From assembly GCA_037043455.1 (NCBI GenBank), contig JAWPHD010006805.1:10001-74000 (forward strand): 64,000 nucleotides of DNA. The letters are read 5' to 3'. A program made the translations under genes and the position numbers. Shown one piece after another: positions 48,195 through 57,960 of this stretch (position 1 is the first letter of the stretch; every line of letters begins with the position of its first letter). The stretch is from Cyrtodaria siliqua. Lineage: Eukaryota > Mollusca > Bivalvia > Adapedonta > Hiatellidae. Below the pieces are notes generated by a model. That model searched no databases. It saw nothing but the letters and a program-made list of their open reading frames with translations, and was not told the DNA's origin.

Positions 48195-48673
48195 GGGCTA
48201 TTCCATTAAAACATACATGGGACCCCAGGAAGGCACTTTTGAAATTGACCACCCACCCATAGATGCAAAATTCTGTTTGCAAGACCCAACTACAGAATTT
48301 AAGTTGGCTAAAATACACCCACTCATAGATTTTATTTATATTGAACTACATATATATTTACATATGAACTACATACAAACATGACAACTGCTTGAAGAAC
48401 GTAAGTGGTTCTAGCCTCAGTCAGCAAATTGGGAAAAATCCTAGGCCGGCTGATTTTGGGAAAAAGCAGTACGACATTGTCAAAATTGGGGGAAAAAGAG
48501 CATGATTTTCTTATGGGAATATCACGATCTTGAAAATGACACCCATGCATAGATGCGAAATTTGTTTTAAACCATCCATTTCAGAACCACATTTCAGAAA
48601 ATAGGATTCACCCGTAGATTTTTATTAAATTGTCGTCCTGGGGTCCCGGGTGTGTTTTAATGGAATAGCCCTT
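48195..48673. mobile_element. MITE with 37-bp TIRs
   Basis: The left arm 48195-48231 starts agggctattccattaaaaca. The right arm 48637-48673 is its complement with three mismatches. The inside also shows degenerate inverted similarity ('cacccatagatg' and 'caccc.tagat'). 479 bp, no transposase. Confidence 0.75.
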
Positions 48674-48904
48674 AGTATTCTTGTATAAAAGGAGCCACAT
48701 ATAATCATTGGAAACATTTCATCTGATAATTATTTATATAATAGTGTCATATAATGTTCATAAATACATAAAAGTTAAGTTTTCATGTTGTTTTCATGAA
48801 CAATATATTTGTCAATTTTTATATGACTTTCATATAATACTTCTACGATATCACGTAATAGGTATCATGAGAGAAACACACTAAAGAAACATAAAATACA
48901 CATC

Positions 48905-50850
48905 TGTGGCAAATTTGGTAGTGTACTAGATAATACATCAATTTGGTGGTGTACTAGATAATACATCACTTTGGTGGTGTACTAGATAATACATCACTTT
49001 GGTGGTGTACTAGATAATACATCAATTTGGTGGTGTACTAGATAATACATCACTTTGTTAGTGTACCAATTTGGTGGTGTACTAGATAATACATCAATTT
49101 GGTGGTGTACTAGATAATACATCACTTTGTTAGTGTACCAATTTGGTGGTGTACTAGATAATACATCACTTTGGTGGTGTACTAGATAATACATCACTTT
49201 GTTGGTGTACTAGATAATACATCAATTTGGTGGTATACTAGATAATACATCAATTTGGTGGTGTAGTAGATAATACATCACTTTGGTGGTGTACTAGATA
49301 ATACATCAATTTGGTGGTATACTAGATAATACATCACTTTGGTAGTGTACTAGATAATACATCAATTTGGTAGTGTACTAGATAATACATCACTTTGGTA
49401 GTGTACTAGATAATACATCAGTTCGGTGGTGTACTAGATAATACATCAATTCGATAGTGTACTAGATAATACATCAATTTGGTGGTGTACTAGATAATAC
49501 ATCAATCTGGTAGTCCACTAGATAATACACCAATTTGGTAGTGTACTAGATAATACGTCAATTTGTTAGTGTACTAGATAATACATTAATTTGGTAGTGG
49601 ACTAGATAATATATCACTTTGGCAGTGCACTAGATAATACATCACTTCGGTGGTGGACTAGATAATACATCACTTCGGTGGTGTACTGGATAATACATCA
49701 CTTTTGTGGTGTACTAGATAATACATCAATTTGGTAGTGTACTAGATAATACATCACTTCGGTGGTGTACTAGATAATACATCACTTCGGTGGTGTACTA
49801 GATAATACATCAATTTGGTAGTGTACTAGATAATACATCAATTTGGTAGTGTACTAGATAATACATCAATCTGGTGGTGTACTAGATAATACATCAATTT
49901 GGTGGTGTACTAGATAATACATCAATCTGGTAGTCCACTAGATAATACATCAATTTGTGGTGAACTAAATAATACATCAATTTAGTATTGTACTAGATAA
50001 TACATCAATTTGGTAGTGTACTCAGGGTTTCCCCCAGGATCATAAGGCATGTCGCACGCAACATGCCTTCCTGTAAAAGTAAGGAAAAACAACATGCCTT
50101 CATCAGAGCAACATGCCTTAAGATTTTCTTAATTTTCATGAATAACAGATTTAAAAGAAGAAAAATAGAACTTTTGTGGTGATTCTTGTTCCTTTTGCAC
50201 CAAAATCATAAAAGTATGTTATTTTGCCATTTTGCCATTAATAGGCACTATTTTTTTCAAGCCCAGTTTGGTAAATGTAATGTCAGAACAACATGCCTTC
50301 ACAATTTTCTGGGGGAAACCCTGGTACTGATAATACATCAGTTTGGTAGTGTACTAGATAATACATCAATTTGTGGTGAACTAAATAATACATCAATTTA
50401 GTAGTGTACTAGATAATACATCAATTTGGTAGTGTACTAGATAGTACATCAGTTTGGTAGTGTACTAGATAATACATCAATTTGGTAGTGTACTAGATAA
50501 TACATCAATTTGGTAGTGTACTAGATAATACATCAATTTGGTAGTGTACTAGATAATACATCACTTCGGTGGTGTACTAGATAATACATCACTTCGGTGG
50601 TGTACTAGATAATACATCAATTTGGTAGTGTACTAGATAATACATCAATCTGGTGGTGTACTAGATAATACATCAATTTGGTGGTGTACTAGATAATACA
50701 TCAATCTGGTAGTCCACTAGATAATACATCAATTTGGTAGTGTACTAGATAATACATCAATTTGGTAGTGTACTAGATAATACATCAATTTGGTAGTGTA
50801 CTAGATAATACATCAATTTGGTAGTGTACTAGATAATACATCAATTTGGT
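48905..50850. repeat. 28-bp minisatellite
   Basis: Roughly 55-60 units of 28 bp ('gtgtactagataatacatca', then 'atttggtg' or 'ctttggtg') with a few truncations. The array is split by the MITE at 50023-50323. On the minus strand each unit has TTGAT|GTATTATC, a weak donor-like site; no gene boundary is established beside it. Confidence 0.93.
50023..50323. mobile_element. 301-bp MITE inserted in the 28-bp array
   Basis: Inverted ends CAGGGTTTCCCCCAG and CTGGGGGAAACCCTG, flanked by gtact at 50018-50022 and 50324-50328. Inside are four 'acatgcctt' copies. The insertion postdates the array. CAG ends suggest hAT, but the duplication is shorter than the usual 8 bp. Confidence 0.8.
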
Positions 50851-51408
50851 GACAGTTGTTTCCCTCATACTGTCCCATACTCACATACTGTTGCCATTGT
50901 TGACTATCACCTTTCTTAAATATGAAGGTCATGCAAGTGTAAAACATCAAAACATTTCTGAATGACACTGATGTAAGATAATATGAAAAAGCAAGATTAT
51001 AAGAATCTTTCATGGTTACTCGGTGCATATATGCCCTCAACATTGGCAATTTAACCAACAGATTGTAACGTCACCAGTTCCAACCAAAAGTCACCGAAGT
51101 CAGTACTTCTTTACAACTACAACTTTACAATAAGCACGGCACATCACAGTTCACGGTCACAATGCTGAACTCCTTGTCATTTTTACTGACCTTCACAATA
51201 TTTCAGTCACTGTTAATTATCTTCACAATATTCAGAGGTCACTGCTTATTAAAACACCTTGACACTGCGATGATTCCAAGTTTCATTCAGGGTGACATTG
51301 ACCTTGACACTTCATAGTTCCAAGTTCACCCTCCGTAAAATTTTAATTATTTTTTAATAACAATCGTTGGTGGAAACTGTGTTCAAATCATCTCGAGTAA
51401 CACAAAGA
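50851..51408. other. Downstream flank of CHEK1
   Basis: The minus strand after the CHEK1 stop has ATTAAA-type motifs near 51345-51355 that could serve for polyadenylation. An unidentified open frame (51058 to about 50850, minus; includes SYNLAFSYYLTSVSFRN) matches nothing I recognise. Bases 51070-51330 repeat 'gttcacggtcac'-like motifs weakly. Confidence 0.4.
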
Positions 51409-51531
51409 TCATACAGCTGGTTGTTGTTGTTGTGATGGAACAAGGGGGAAGAGTGGAGGCAACTTACTGCTGATGTGTTTCATCTGATTCTTCACCTTGA
51501 TAAAGTGTCGTTTAAACTCCAGGCCATCACC
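51409..51531 (-). CDS. CHEK1: CHEK1 last coding exon, end of KA1 domain
   Basis: CHEK1 is the serine/threonine kinase of the ATR DNA-damage and replication checkpoint. The acceptor acattgcag ends at 51532. The exon reads 40 codons and a TGA: GDGLEFKRHFIKVKNQM is close to the vertebrate GDGLEFKRHFLKIKGKL. The tail (SSKLPPLFPLVPSQQQQPAV) is longer than the vertebrate end, with a four-glutamine run. The KA1 domain folds back on the kinase in the autoinhibited form (known for the family). The exon joins the exon at 51845-51946 in phase 0. Confidence 0.93.
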   Translation of the reverse strand, partial: GDGLEFKRHFIKVKNQMKHISSKLPPLFPLVPSQQQQPAV

Positions 51532-51844
51532 CTGCAATGTGATAAACATATAAATCAAGATCAAATGAAACAATGCCAGCCATCTAACAGATGAGTCAAC
51601 AATTAAAATGATAATTTGCCAGTAGAGAACAAGGGTACTGAAGTCTGGGCATGTCAAAAGCTTCAAGTACCTCAGATGAAAAACTACTTTGAGATGACAA
51701 TACAATAATTTTCTTCGTTGATGCTGCTGATGGGCCGACGGACCAAAAGACATACACTTTATAAAAAGCATGAAATTCCATCAGCATCTGATGAACCTGG
51801 AAATCTTTAAAATATTTCCTTCCCTTTTTTAAATTCAGCCATAC
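51532..51844. other. CHEK1 intron
   Basis: 313 bp between donor AAG|GTATGG and acceptor ttgcag. No repeat recognised. Confidence 0.85.
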
Positions 51845-51946
51845 CTTTGACAATCTGAAATCCAGCAGCAGATTCTCACCCATCTCCATAAGGCACGCTT
51901 TGAAGACCAGTGGCATTTTCCGTCTGTCAAACGTGGAAGCAGTTGT
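51845..51946 (-). CDS. CHEK1: CHEK1 exon, KA1 domain
   Basis: Acceptor ctgtttcag ends at 51947. There are 34 codons, phase 0 at both ends, starting TTASTFDRRKMPLVFKACL and ending LLLDFRLSK. The vertebrate protein reads STTDRRNNKLIFKVNLLEM and ILVDFRLSK, so match and length agree exactly. The donor is AAG|GTATGG at 51844-51843. This segment forms the core strands and helix of the KA1 domain. Confidence 0.94.
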
Positions 51947-52010
51947 CTGAAACAGCAGCAGCCAACATGAACAATCGCAGCAAAAATAAATAATCACAGC
52001 AAAGACAAAT

Positions 52011-52180
52011 GTTTAGTTTGTTTGTTTGTATGGTGTTTTACGAAATTTTTAACACGTAAGCTTATATATGACGGTCGAATTTTTTTGTGGTGGAGGCAGA
52101 CCACCCATTTTTCCTGGGTAGAACCAGTACTGTACACCTCCTGCCATCCGTAAGAATCGACACTTCCTCACTAACAAGTC
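52011..52180 (-). mobile_element. SINE-like insertion in a CHEK1 intron
   Basis: A 170-bp insert between gcaaagacaaat (51999-52010) and gcaaagataaat (52181-52192), a 12-bp duplication with one change. The left end has a 'gtttgtttgtttg' run, a tail on the minus strand, and the body has 'ctgggtagaaccagtac', similar in reverse to the core of the SINE at 41766-42030. Confidence 0.7.
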
Positions 52181-52192
52181 GCAAAGATAAAT

Positions 52193-52654
52193 AATCACAG
52201 CCAACATAAACAATCATGGCAAACATAATCACAGCAAACATGAACTAGAGCTATCACTGACGGTGATTAATACCTCCGCTTGGTGACCTGTTTGAATATG
52301 TTTGTAGCCTAAAAAAGGTATGGATTCTGTATTTTTATATAAATTATCAAAAGAACAAATTTAATTCAAATTATTTGAAGGTGATTATACTCCCGCATTG
52401 GTGTCCAGTCAGAATATGTATCACTACCCTAATAGGGATGCGTGGGAATACTCTGAAGTTTGTGCTAGGCAGTCTCAATTACAAATAATTAAAAAATATG
52501 TGGAGTCATGCAAAATTAGTGGTGTAACCTTATGAGGTCTAAAAATTAGTAGTGTGTAACTTATAAATCAAATGATATTTTCACATAAGAAAAAGGAAAA
52601 GTGTTATGTGAAATAATAATGTCCATTCATGTGAAATTCCACTGAATTGGGAAA
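52193..52654. other. CHEK1 intron, interspersed repeat
   Basis: Short repeats of 'aataatcacagc' near the SINE, then 52245-52450 with 'gagctatcactgacggtgat', which looks like the start of another dispersed family. No gene. Confidence 0.4.
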
Positions 52655-53735
52655 ACAAGAGGTCCAAGATTGCCTGTGGACGCTCTACTGGCTAACATGG
52701 TTCTTATAACAGGTGCGAGGATAGGGGGGGAATATGATTTGATCATGATACCTTGAACAAGTTTGTTGGATGAACAATGAAAATTGAAGTAGCTCGAGTG
52801 TTAACAAAGTAAAATTTAGCATTTTCAACTAATTCAACGGCCGTAACTCTGCTGTTTCAACATGGCTAGTTTTCTATTATGTCCACACTTTCTCCTATGA
52901 CCCAGATAACTATAAAATAAAATAAGAGGAGAGGGTCAACAAGGCAAAATTAAGCATTTTTGCCAATTCAAGGGCAGATAACTCAGCTATTAGAGATACA
53001 ATCTGGCTGGATTAAGAACTTGTCCGAGATCTTATGAATATATAACTGCTGTGTAAGTTTAGTTAAGATCGGATGAATAGTGTAGAGGCTAGAGTGCACA
53101 TAAGACAAAATTATGCATTTTTGCCAATTCAAGAGAAGCGAACTCGGATATAAGTGATTGAATATGGCTGTTCAAGAACTTGTCCGAGATCTTAGGATTT
53201 ATAACTATTGCATAAGTTTGGTTTAGATCTGATCAAAAATGTAGGAGCTACAGTGCCTAAAAGGCAAAATCATGCATGTTTGCCAATTCAGGAGTAGATT
53301 ACTAAGCTATTAGCAATCGAATAGGGCTGGTTCAAGAACTTGTCCAAGATCTTATAAATATATATAACTACTTTGTAAGTTTGGTTAAGATTGAATGAAA
53401 AATGGAGGAGCTAGAATCATGCATTTTTTCCAATTCAAGGGCAGATAACTCAGCTATTAGCGATGGAATCTGGCTGGTTCAAAAACCTTTCCGAGATATT
53501 CTAGATATATAACTTCTGTGTAACTTTGGTGAATACTGGCTCAAAAATGAAGGGCCTACATACAGTGCCCACAAGACAAAATTATGCATTTTATAGATAT
53601 AAAACTAAGTACTACGTAAATTTGGTCAAGACTGGATGAAAAAATGGAGGGCTAGAGTGCCAACAAGGAGTTACCAGACGGACGACGGACAACACATCAT
53701 CCAATAAGCTCGCCGGCCAGTAGTACACCTACTAA
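52655..53735 (+). mobile_element. Non-autonomous interspersed element, second copy
   Basis: Starts 'aacaagaggtccaagattgc' and 'cctgtggacgctctactggc', has about six units with 'gggcagataactcagctatt' and 'aagaacttgtccgagatctt', and ends in 'cagacggacgacggacaac'. Opposite orientation to the copy at 725-2190. Intronic in CHEK1. Confidence 0.7.
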
Positions 53736-53819
53736 CAAAGTCCGAGTTCATTTTTCAATGGAAGTAATATGTACATTGTATTCAGGTACTATGAGTTCAA
53801 TTTCCGGTATATTTGACAT

Positions 53820-55590
53820 CAGGGGATATAACTCTGTGCTATTCACCACCCCAGGAATGCCCAACAACTCAGATCAGGGGATATAACTCTGTGACTCACC
53901 ACTCAAGGACTGCTGAGTAACTCAGGTCAGGGGATATAACTGAGATACACACCATTTCAGGACTGCACGGTAACTCAGATCAAGGAATATAATTCTGTGA
54001 TACCACACGAGGACTGTACAGTAACTTAGATCAGGGGATAAAACTCTTGAGATACTCACCACACCAGGACTGCTCAGTCACTCAGGTCAGGGCATATAAC
54101 TCTGAAATACTCATCATGCCAGGTCTGCTGAGTAACTCAGGCGATGGAATATAACTGATACTCCCCATTCCCATACCTCTGAGATACTCACCACTCCAGG
54201 ACTGCACAGTAACTCAGATCAGGGGATATAACTCTGTAATACTCACCACACCAGGACTACCTCTGTAATACTCACCACACCAGGACTGCTCAGTAACTCA
54301 GATCAGGGATATAACTCTGTAATACTCACCACACCAGGACTGCTCAGTAACTCAGATCAGGGGATATAACTCTGTAATACTCACCACACCAGGACTGCTC
54401 AGTAACTCAGATCAGGGGATACACCTCTGTAATACTCACCACATCAGGACTGCTCAGTAACTCAGATCAGGGGATATAACTCTGTAATACTCACCACTCC
54501 AACTCAGATCAGGGGATATAACTCTGTAATACTCACCACACCAGGACTGCTCAGTAACTCAGATCAGGGGATATAACTCTGTAATACTCACCACTCCAAC
54601 TCAGATCAGGGGATATAACTCTGTAATACTCACCACACCAGGACTGCTCAGTAACTCAGATCAGGAGATATAACTCTGTAATACTCACCACACCAAGACT
54701 GCTCAGTAACTCAGATCAGGGGATATACCTCTGAGATACTCACCACTCCAGACTGCACAGTAACTCGGATCAGGGGATATAACTCTGTAATACTCACCAC
54801 ACCAGGACTGCTCAGTAACTCAGATCAGGGGATATAACTCTGTAATACTCACCATACCAGGACTGCTCAGTAACTCAGATCAGGGATATAACTCTGTGAT
54901 ACCACACCAGGACTGTACAGTAACTCAGATCAGGGGATATAACTCTGAGATACTCACCACACCAGGACTGCTCAGTAACTCAGATCAGGGGATATAACTC
55001 TGTAATACTCACCACTCCAGGACTGCACAGTAACTCAGATCAGGGGATATAACTCTGTAATACTCACCACACCAGGACTGCTCAGTAACTCAGATCAGGG
55101 GATACAACTCTGTAATACTCACCACACCAGGACTGCTCAGTAATTAGATCAGGGGATATAACTCAGTAATACTCACCACGCCAGGACTGCTGAGTAACTC
55201 GGGTGATGGAATATAACTTGTGATACTCACCACTCCAGGACTGCACAGTAACTCAGACCAGGGGATATAACCCTGAGATACTCACCATACCAGGAACTCA
55301 GATCAGGGGATATAACTCAGATCAGTGGAAATAACTCTGAGATACTCACCACTCCAGGACTGCTGAGTAACTCACCTGATGGAATATAACTGATTCTCAC
55401 CATTCCAGTACTGCACAGTAACTCAGATCAGGGGATATAATTCTGATACCACACCAGGACTGTACGATAACTTAGATCAGGGGATATAACCCTGAGATAC
55501 TCACCACACCAGGAACTCAGATCAGGGGATATAACTCAGATCAGGGGATATAACTCTGAGATACTCACCACTCCAGGACTGCTGCATTTG
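53820..55590 (-). repeat. 55-bp minisatellite made of CHEK1 exon end plus 5' splice site
   Basis: About 30 units of roughly 55 bp with some shortened ones ('gatactcacca', then 'ccaggactgctcagtaactc'). On the minus strand each carries GCAGTCCTGG.GTG|GTGAGTAT, which is the 3' end of the exon at 55569-55700 with its donor. The array extends into the intron from that donor. Longer and shorter units alternate near 54480-54600 and 55280-55560. Confidence 0.93.
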
Positions 55591-55700
55591 AACGTGTAAC
55601 CCAGTACTTCAAACACACGGTCCAGTTCCTTCAGGGTGTCATTTTTATCCGTCTTCACAAAGAATCTCGTCATACGTCTTACAAGTTTCTGCATTGGAGT
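55569..55700 (-). CDS. CHEK1: CHEK1 exon, start of KA1 domain
   Basis: Acceptor gttacacacag ends at 55701. There are 44 codons in phase 0 beginning TPMQKLVRRMTRFFVKTD, against NPWQRLVKRMTRFFTKLD in vertebrates, and ending VLGYTFKCSSPGV. The donor GTG|GTGAGT is strong. The last 14 or so exon bases (GCAGTCCTGGAGTG) are the same sequence repeated through the adjoining array. The SSPGV end has no counterpart in the vertebrate protein, which has a different short stretch before its next exon. Confidence 0.93.
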
Positions 55701-56030
55701 CTGTGTGTAACAGAGAAAATGTTATACTGATGCTTATTTCTAGGAAAAGATAAATATTATTAGAAGTGTAAGCAAACAAGAGAGGTGGCGGTGGGGGGGA
55801 CTTATTGTCCATCTACAAATCCTTGACTAAGAAATACACTACGCATGAACATGAAATCTTGAAGGGTATGGAGGGAGTAGTATCACAAGGCAGAAACTCT
55901 GTTATAATAAATTACTGCAAGTTCCGCAAGTTGCACCCCTGTAGAGAGGCCTCTTTATGCAGGCGGTTAAAACTCGTTTTTATATAATTATGTTGTGCCT
56001 CGAGTACCTAAATAACCTTACCAAATTAGA
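55701..56030. other. CHEK1 intron
   Basis: Contains a G-rich 'ggtggcggtgggggggac' stretch at 55783. No gene or repeat family recognised. Confidence 0.5.
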
Positions 56031-57770
56031 ACAAGAGGTTCTTTTTAGTAATAAACAAATGTCTCCCCCACTGGCAAAATGGGCATAAATCTGTCAAAAA
56101 TCATTCAACTGGAACACGTTAATGATGATATATGCAACCTGGTTGAGGAGAACTAGTCCGGACAAGGTTTGTGTATTAAAACCTTTAAAGGGCCACAACT
56201 CCAATAAAAAACATTCAACCAGAACACAACATTAATATTCACAACTAGGCTTGGTAGATCAGGAGAACTAGTTGGGACAAAGTTTGTGTATTAAATCCTT
56301 TAAAGGGCCAATACAGTCTTTGAATTAAATTGTGTCACTAGCTCGAATTCTTATATACTCAATGAAAACTTGTACAATTTCCTTTAGCCCGACTACATAA
56401 ATTTAAAAAAAAATCACTAGCCAGACTGATAGTTTACTAGTTTACTAGCCCAGGGCTTCGGGCTAGTGAGTTAATTCGAAGACTTTGTGCCTCGAGTCCC
56501 TAAATAACCATACCAAATTAGAACTAGAGGTTCATTTTAGTAAAAACAAATGTCTCCCCCACTGGCAAAAAGGCCATAAATCCGCCAAAAATCATTCAAC
56601 AGGAACACTGTACTGATATATGCAAAGTGGCTGAGGAGAACTAGTTTGTGTATTAAAACCTTTAAAGAGCCACAACTCCAATAAAAATCATTCAACTGGA
56701 ACCCAACAATAATATGCATAAATAGGCTTGGTACGGAGCATTCCTGCCAAATTTCATTCAAATCCAGGCAGGAGTTTATGAAAACTAGTCCGGATAAAGT
56801 TAAGAGAGAACTAAACCGGACAAGGTTTGTGTACAAAAACTTTAAAGTGCTATAACTCTGCCAAAAATCATTCAACCATAACACGGCAAAGACATGCACA
56901 ACTAGGCCTGGTACTGATCATCCCTAAAAAGTTTCGTTGAAATCCGGCCAGGAGTTCAGAAGAGATTAATCTGGACAAAGTTTGTGTATTAAAACTTTTA
57001 AAGGGCCATAACTCTGCCAAAAATCATTAAACTGGAACATGGCGATGATATGCCCAAATAGGCTTGATACTGATCAACCCTCGCTGCCAAGTTTTGCTAA
57101 AATCTGGCCAGGGGTTCAGGAGAACTAGACCGGACAAAGTTTGTGCATTAAAATCTATAAAGGACCATAACTCCGCCAAACATCTTTCCGCCAGAACACG
57201 GTGATGGTATGCACAACTTGGCTTGGTACTGATCATCCCTGCAATTTTTTGTTGAAATTCGGCCAGGGGTTCAGGAGAACAAAGTTTGTGTACCTTTGAA
57301 GGGCCATAACTCTGCCAAAATCATTCAAAAGGAACATGGTGACAATATGCATAACTAGGCTTGATACTTATCATCACTGCAAACTTTCATTGAAATCCGG
57401 CAAACGAAGGCCCTACCAAGGCAAAATACAGCATTTTTAACTAAATCAAGGGCCATAACTCTGGTATTACTTATCCGATTTGGCTGTTTTTCGAACTTGT
57501 CCAAGCTTTCATTGATATTAACAACCTGGTGAAGTTTGGTAAAAATCGAATGAAAAATGAAAGCCCTATCATCTTAACGAGGCAAAAAACAGCATTTTTA
57601 ACTAAATCAAAGGCCATAACTCTGGAGTTACTGGTCCGATCTGACTTGTTTTCGAACTTGTCTGAACTTTCATTGATATTGACAATCTGGTGAAGTTTGG
57701 TAAAGAATATAGCAATTTCCGTTAATTCAAGGGCAATAACTCCAGTGTTACTGGTCCAAAGCTCCGAGCA
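56030..57770. repeat. ~160-bp tandem interspersed repeats
   Basis: Bases 56030-57420 hold about eight diverged units with 'aaagggccataactctgcc', 'atcattcaac.ggaaca' and 'ggagttcaggagaactag'. Bases 57420-57770 switch to the family seen at 725-2190 ('cgaacttgtc..agctttcatt'). Bases 56340-56490 are a separate fragment with 'cttcgggctagtg'. All intronic in CHEK1; open frames here are repeat shadows. Confidence 0.75.
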
Positions 57771-57807
57771 GGACTTCCACAACAATAAGGAAGTTAACAA
57801 GTCAAAC

Positions 57808-57960
57808 CTGGGAGGATCCGGGCGTCCCTTGGAACTGACTACTCAGTAACATGTGGTCGGGGTGTACGGGTTGGGAGAAACTTATGACAGGTCCAAGTTC
57901 GTCGCCACTGGATGTCAGCCCCTCACCCTGCGATCTATGTCGAGTGGGAGGCATTTCAGG
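57808..57960 (-). CDS. CHEK1: CHEK1 exon, linker before KA1
   Basis: Acceptor ttgttctcag ends at 57961. There are 51 codons, phase 0 at both ends, starting PEMPPTRHRSQGEG and then VISFSQPVHPDHMLLSSQ and GTPGSSQ. The vertebrate protein has ISFSQPTCPDHMLLNSQ and GTPGSSQ. The linker carries the ATR-target SQ sites in the family; SQ pairs are present here. Donor CAG|GTTTGA is at 57807. Its entry phase does not fit the exon at 60553-60661, so one small exon (length 3n+1) should lie between. Confidence 0.92.
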
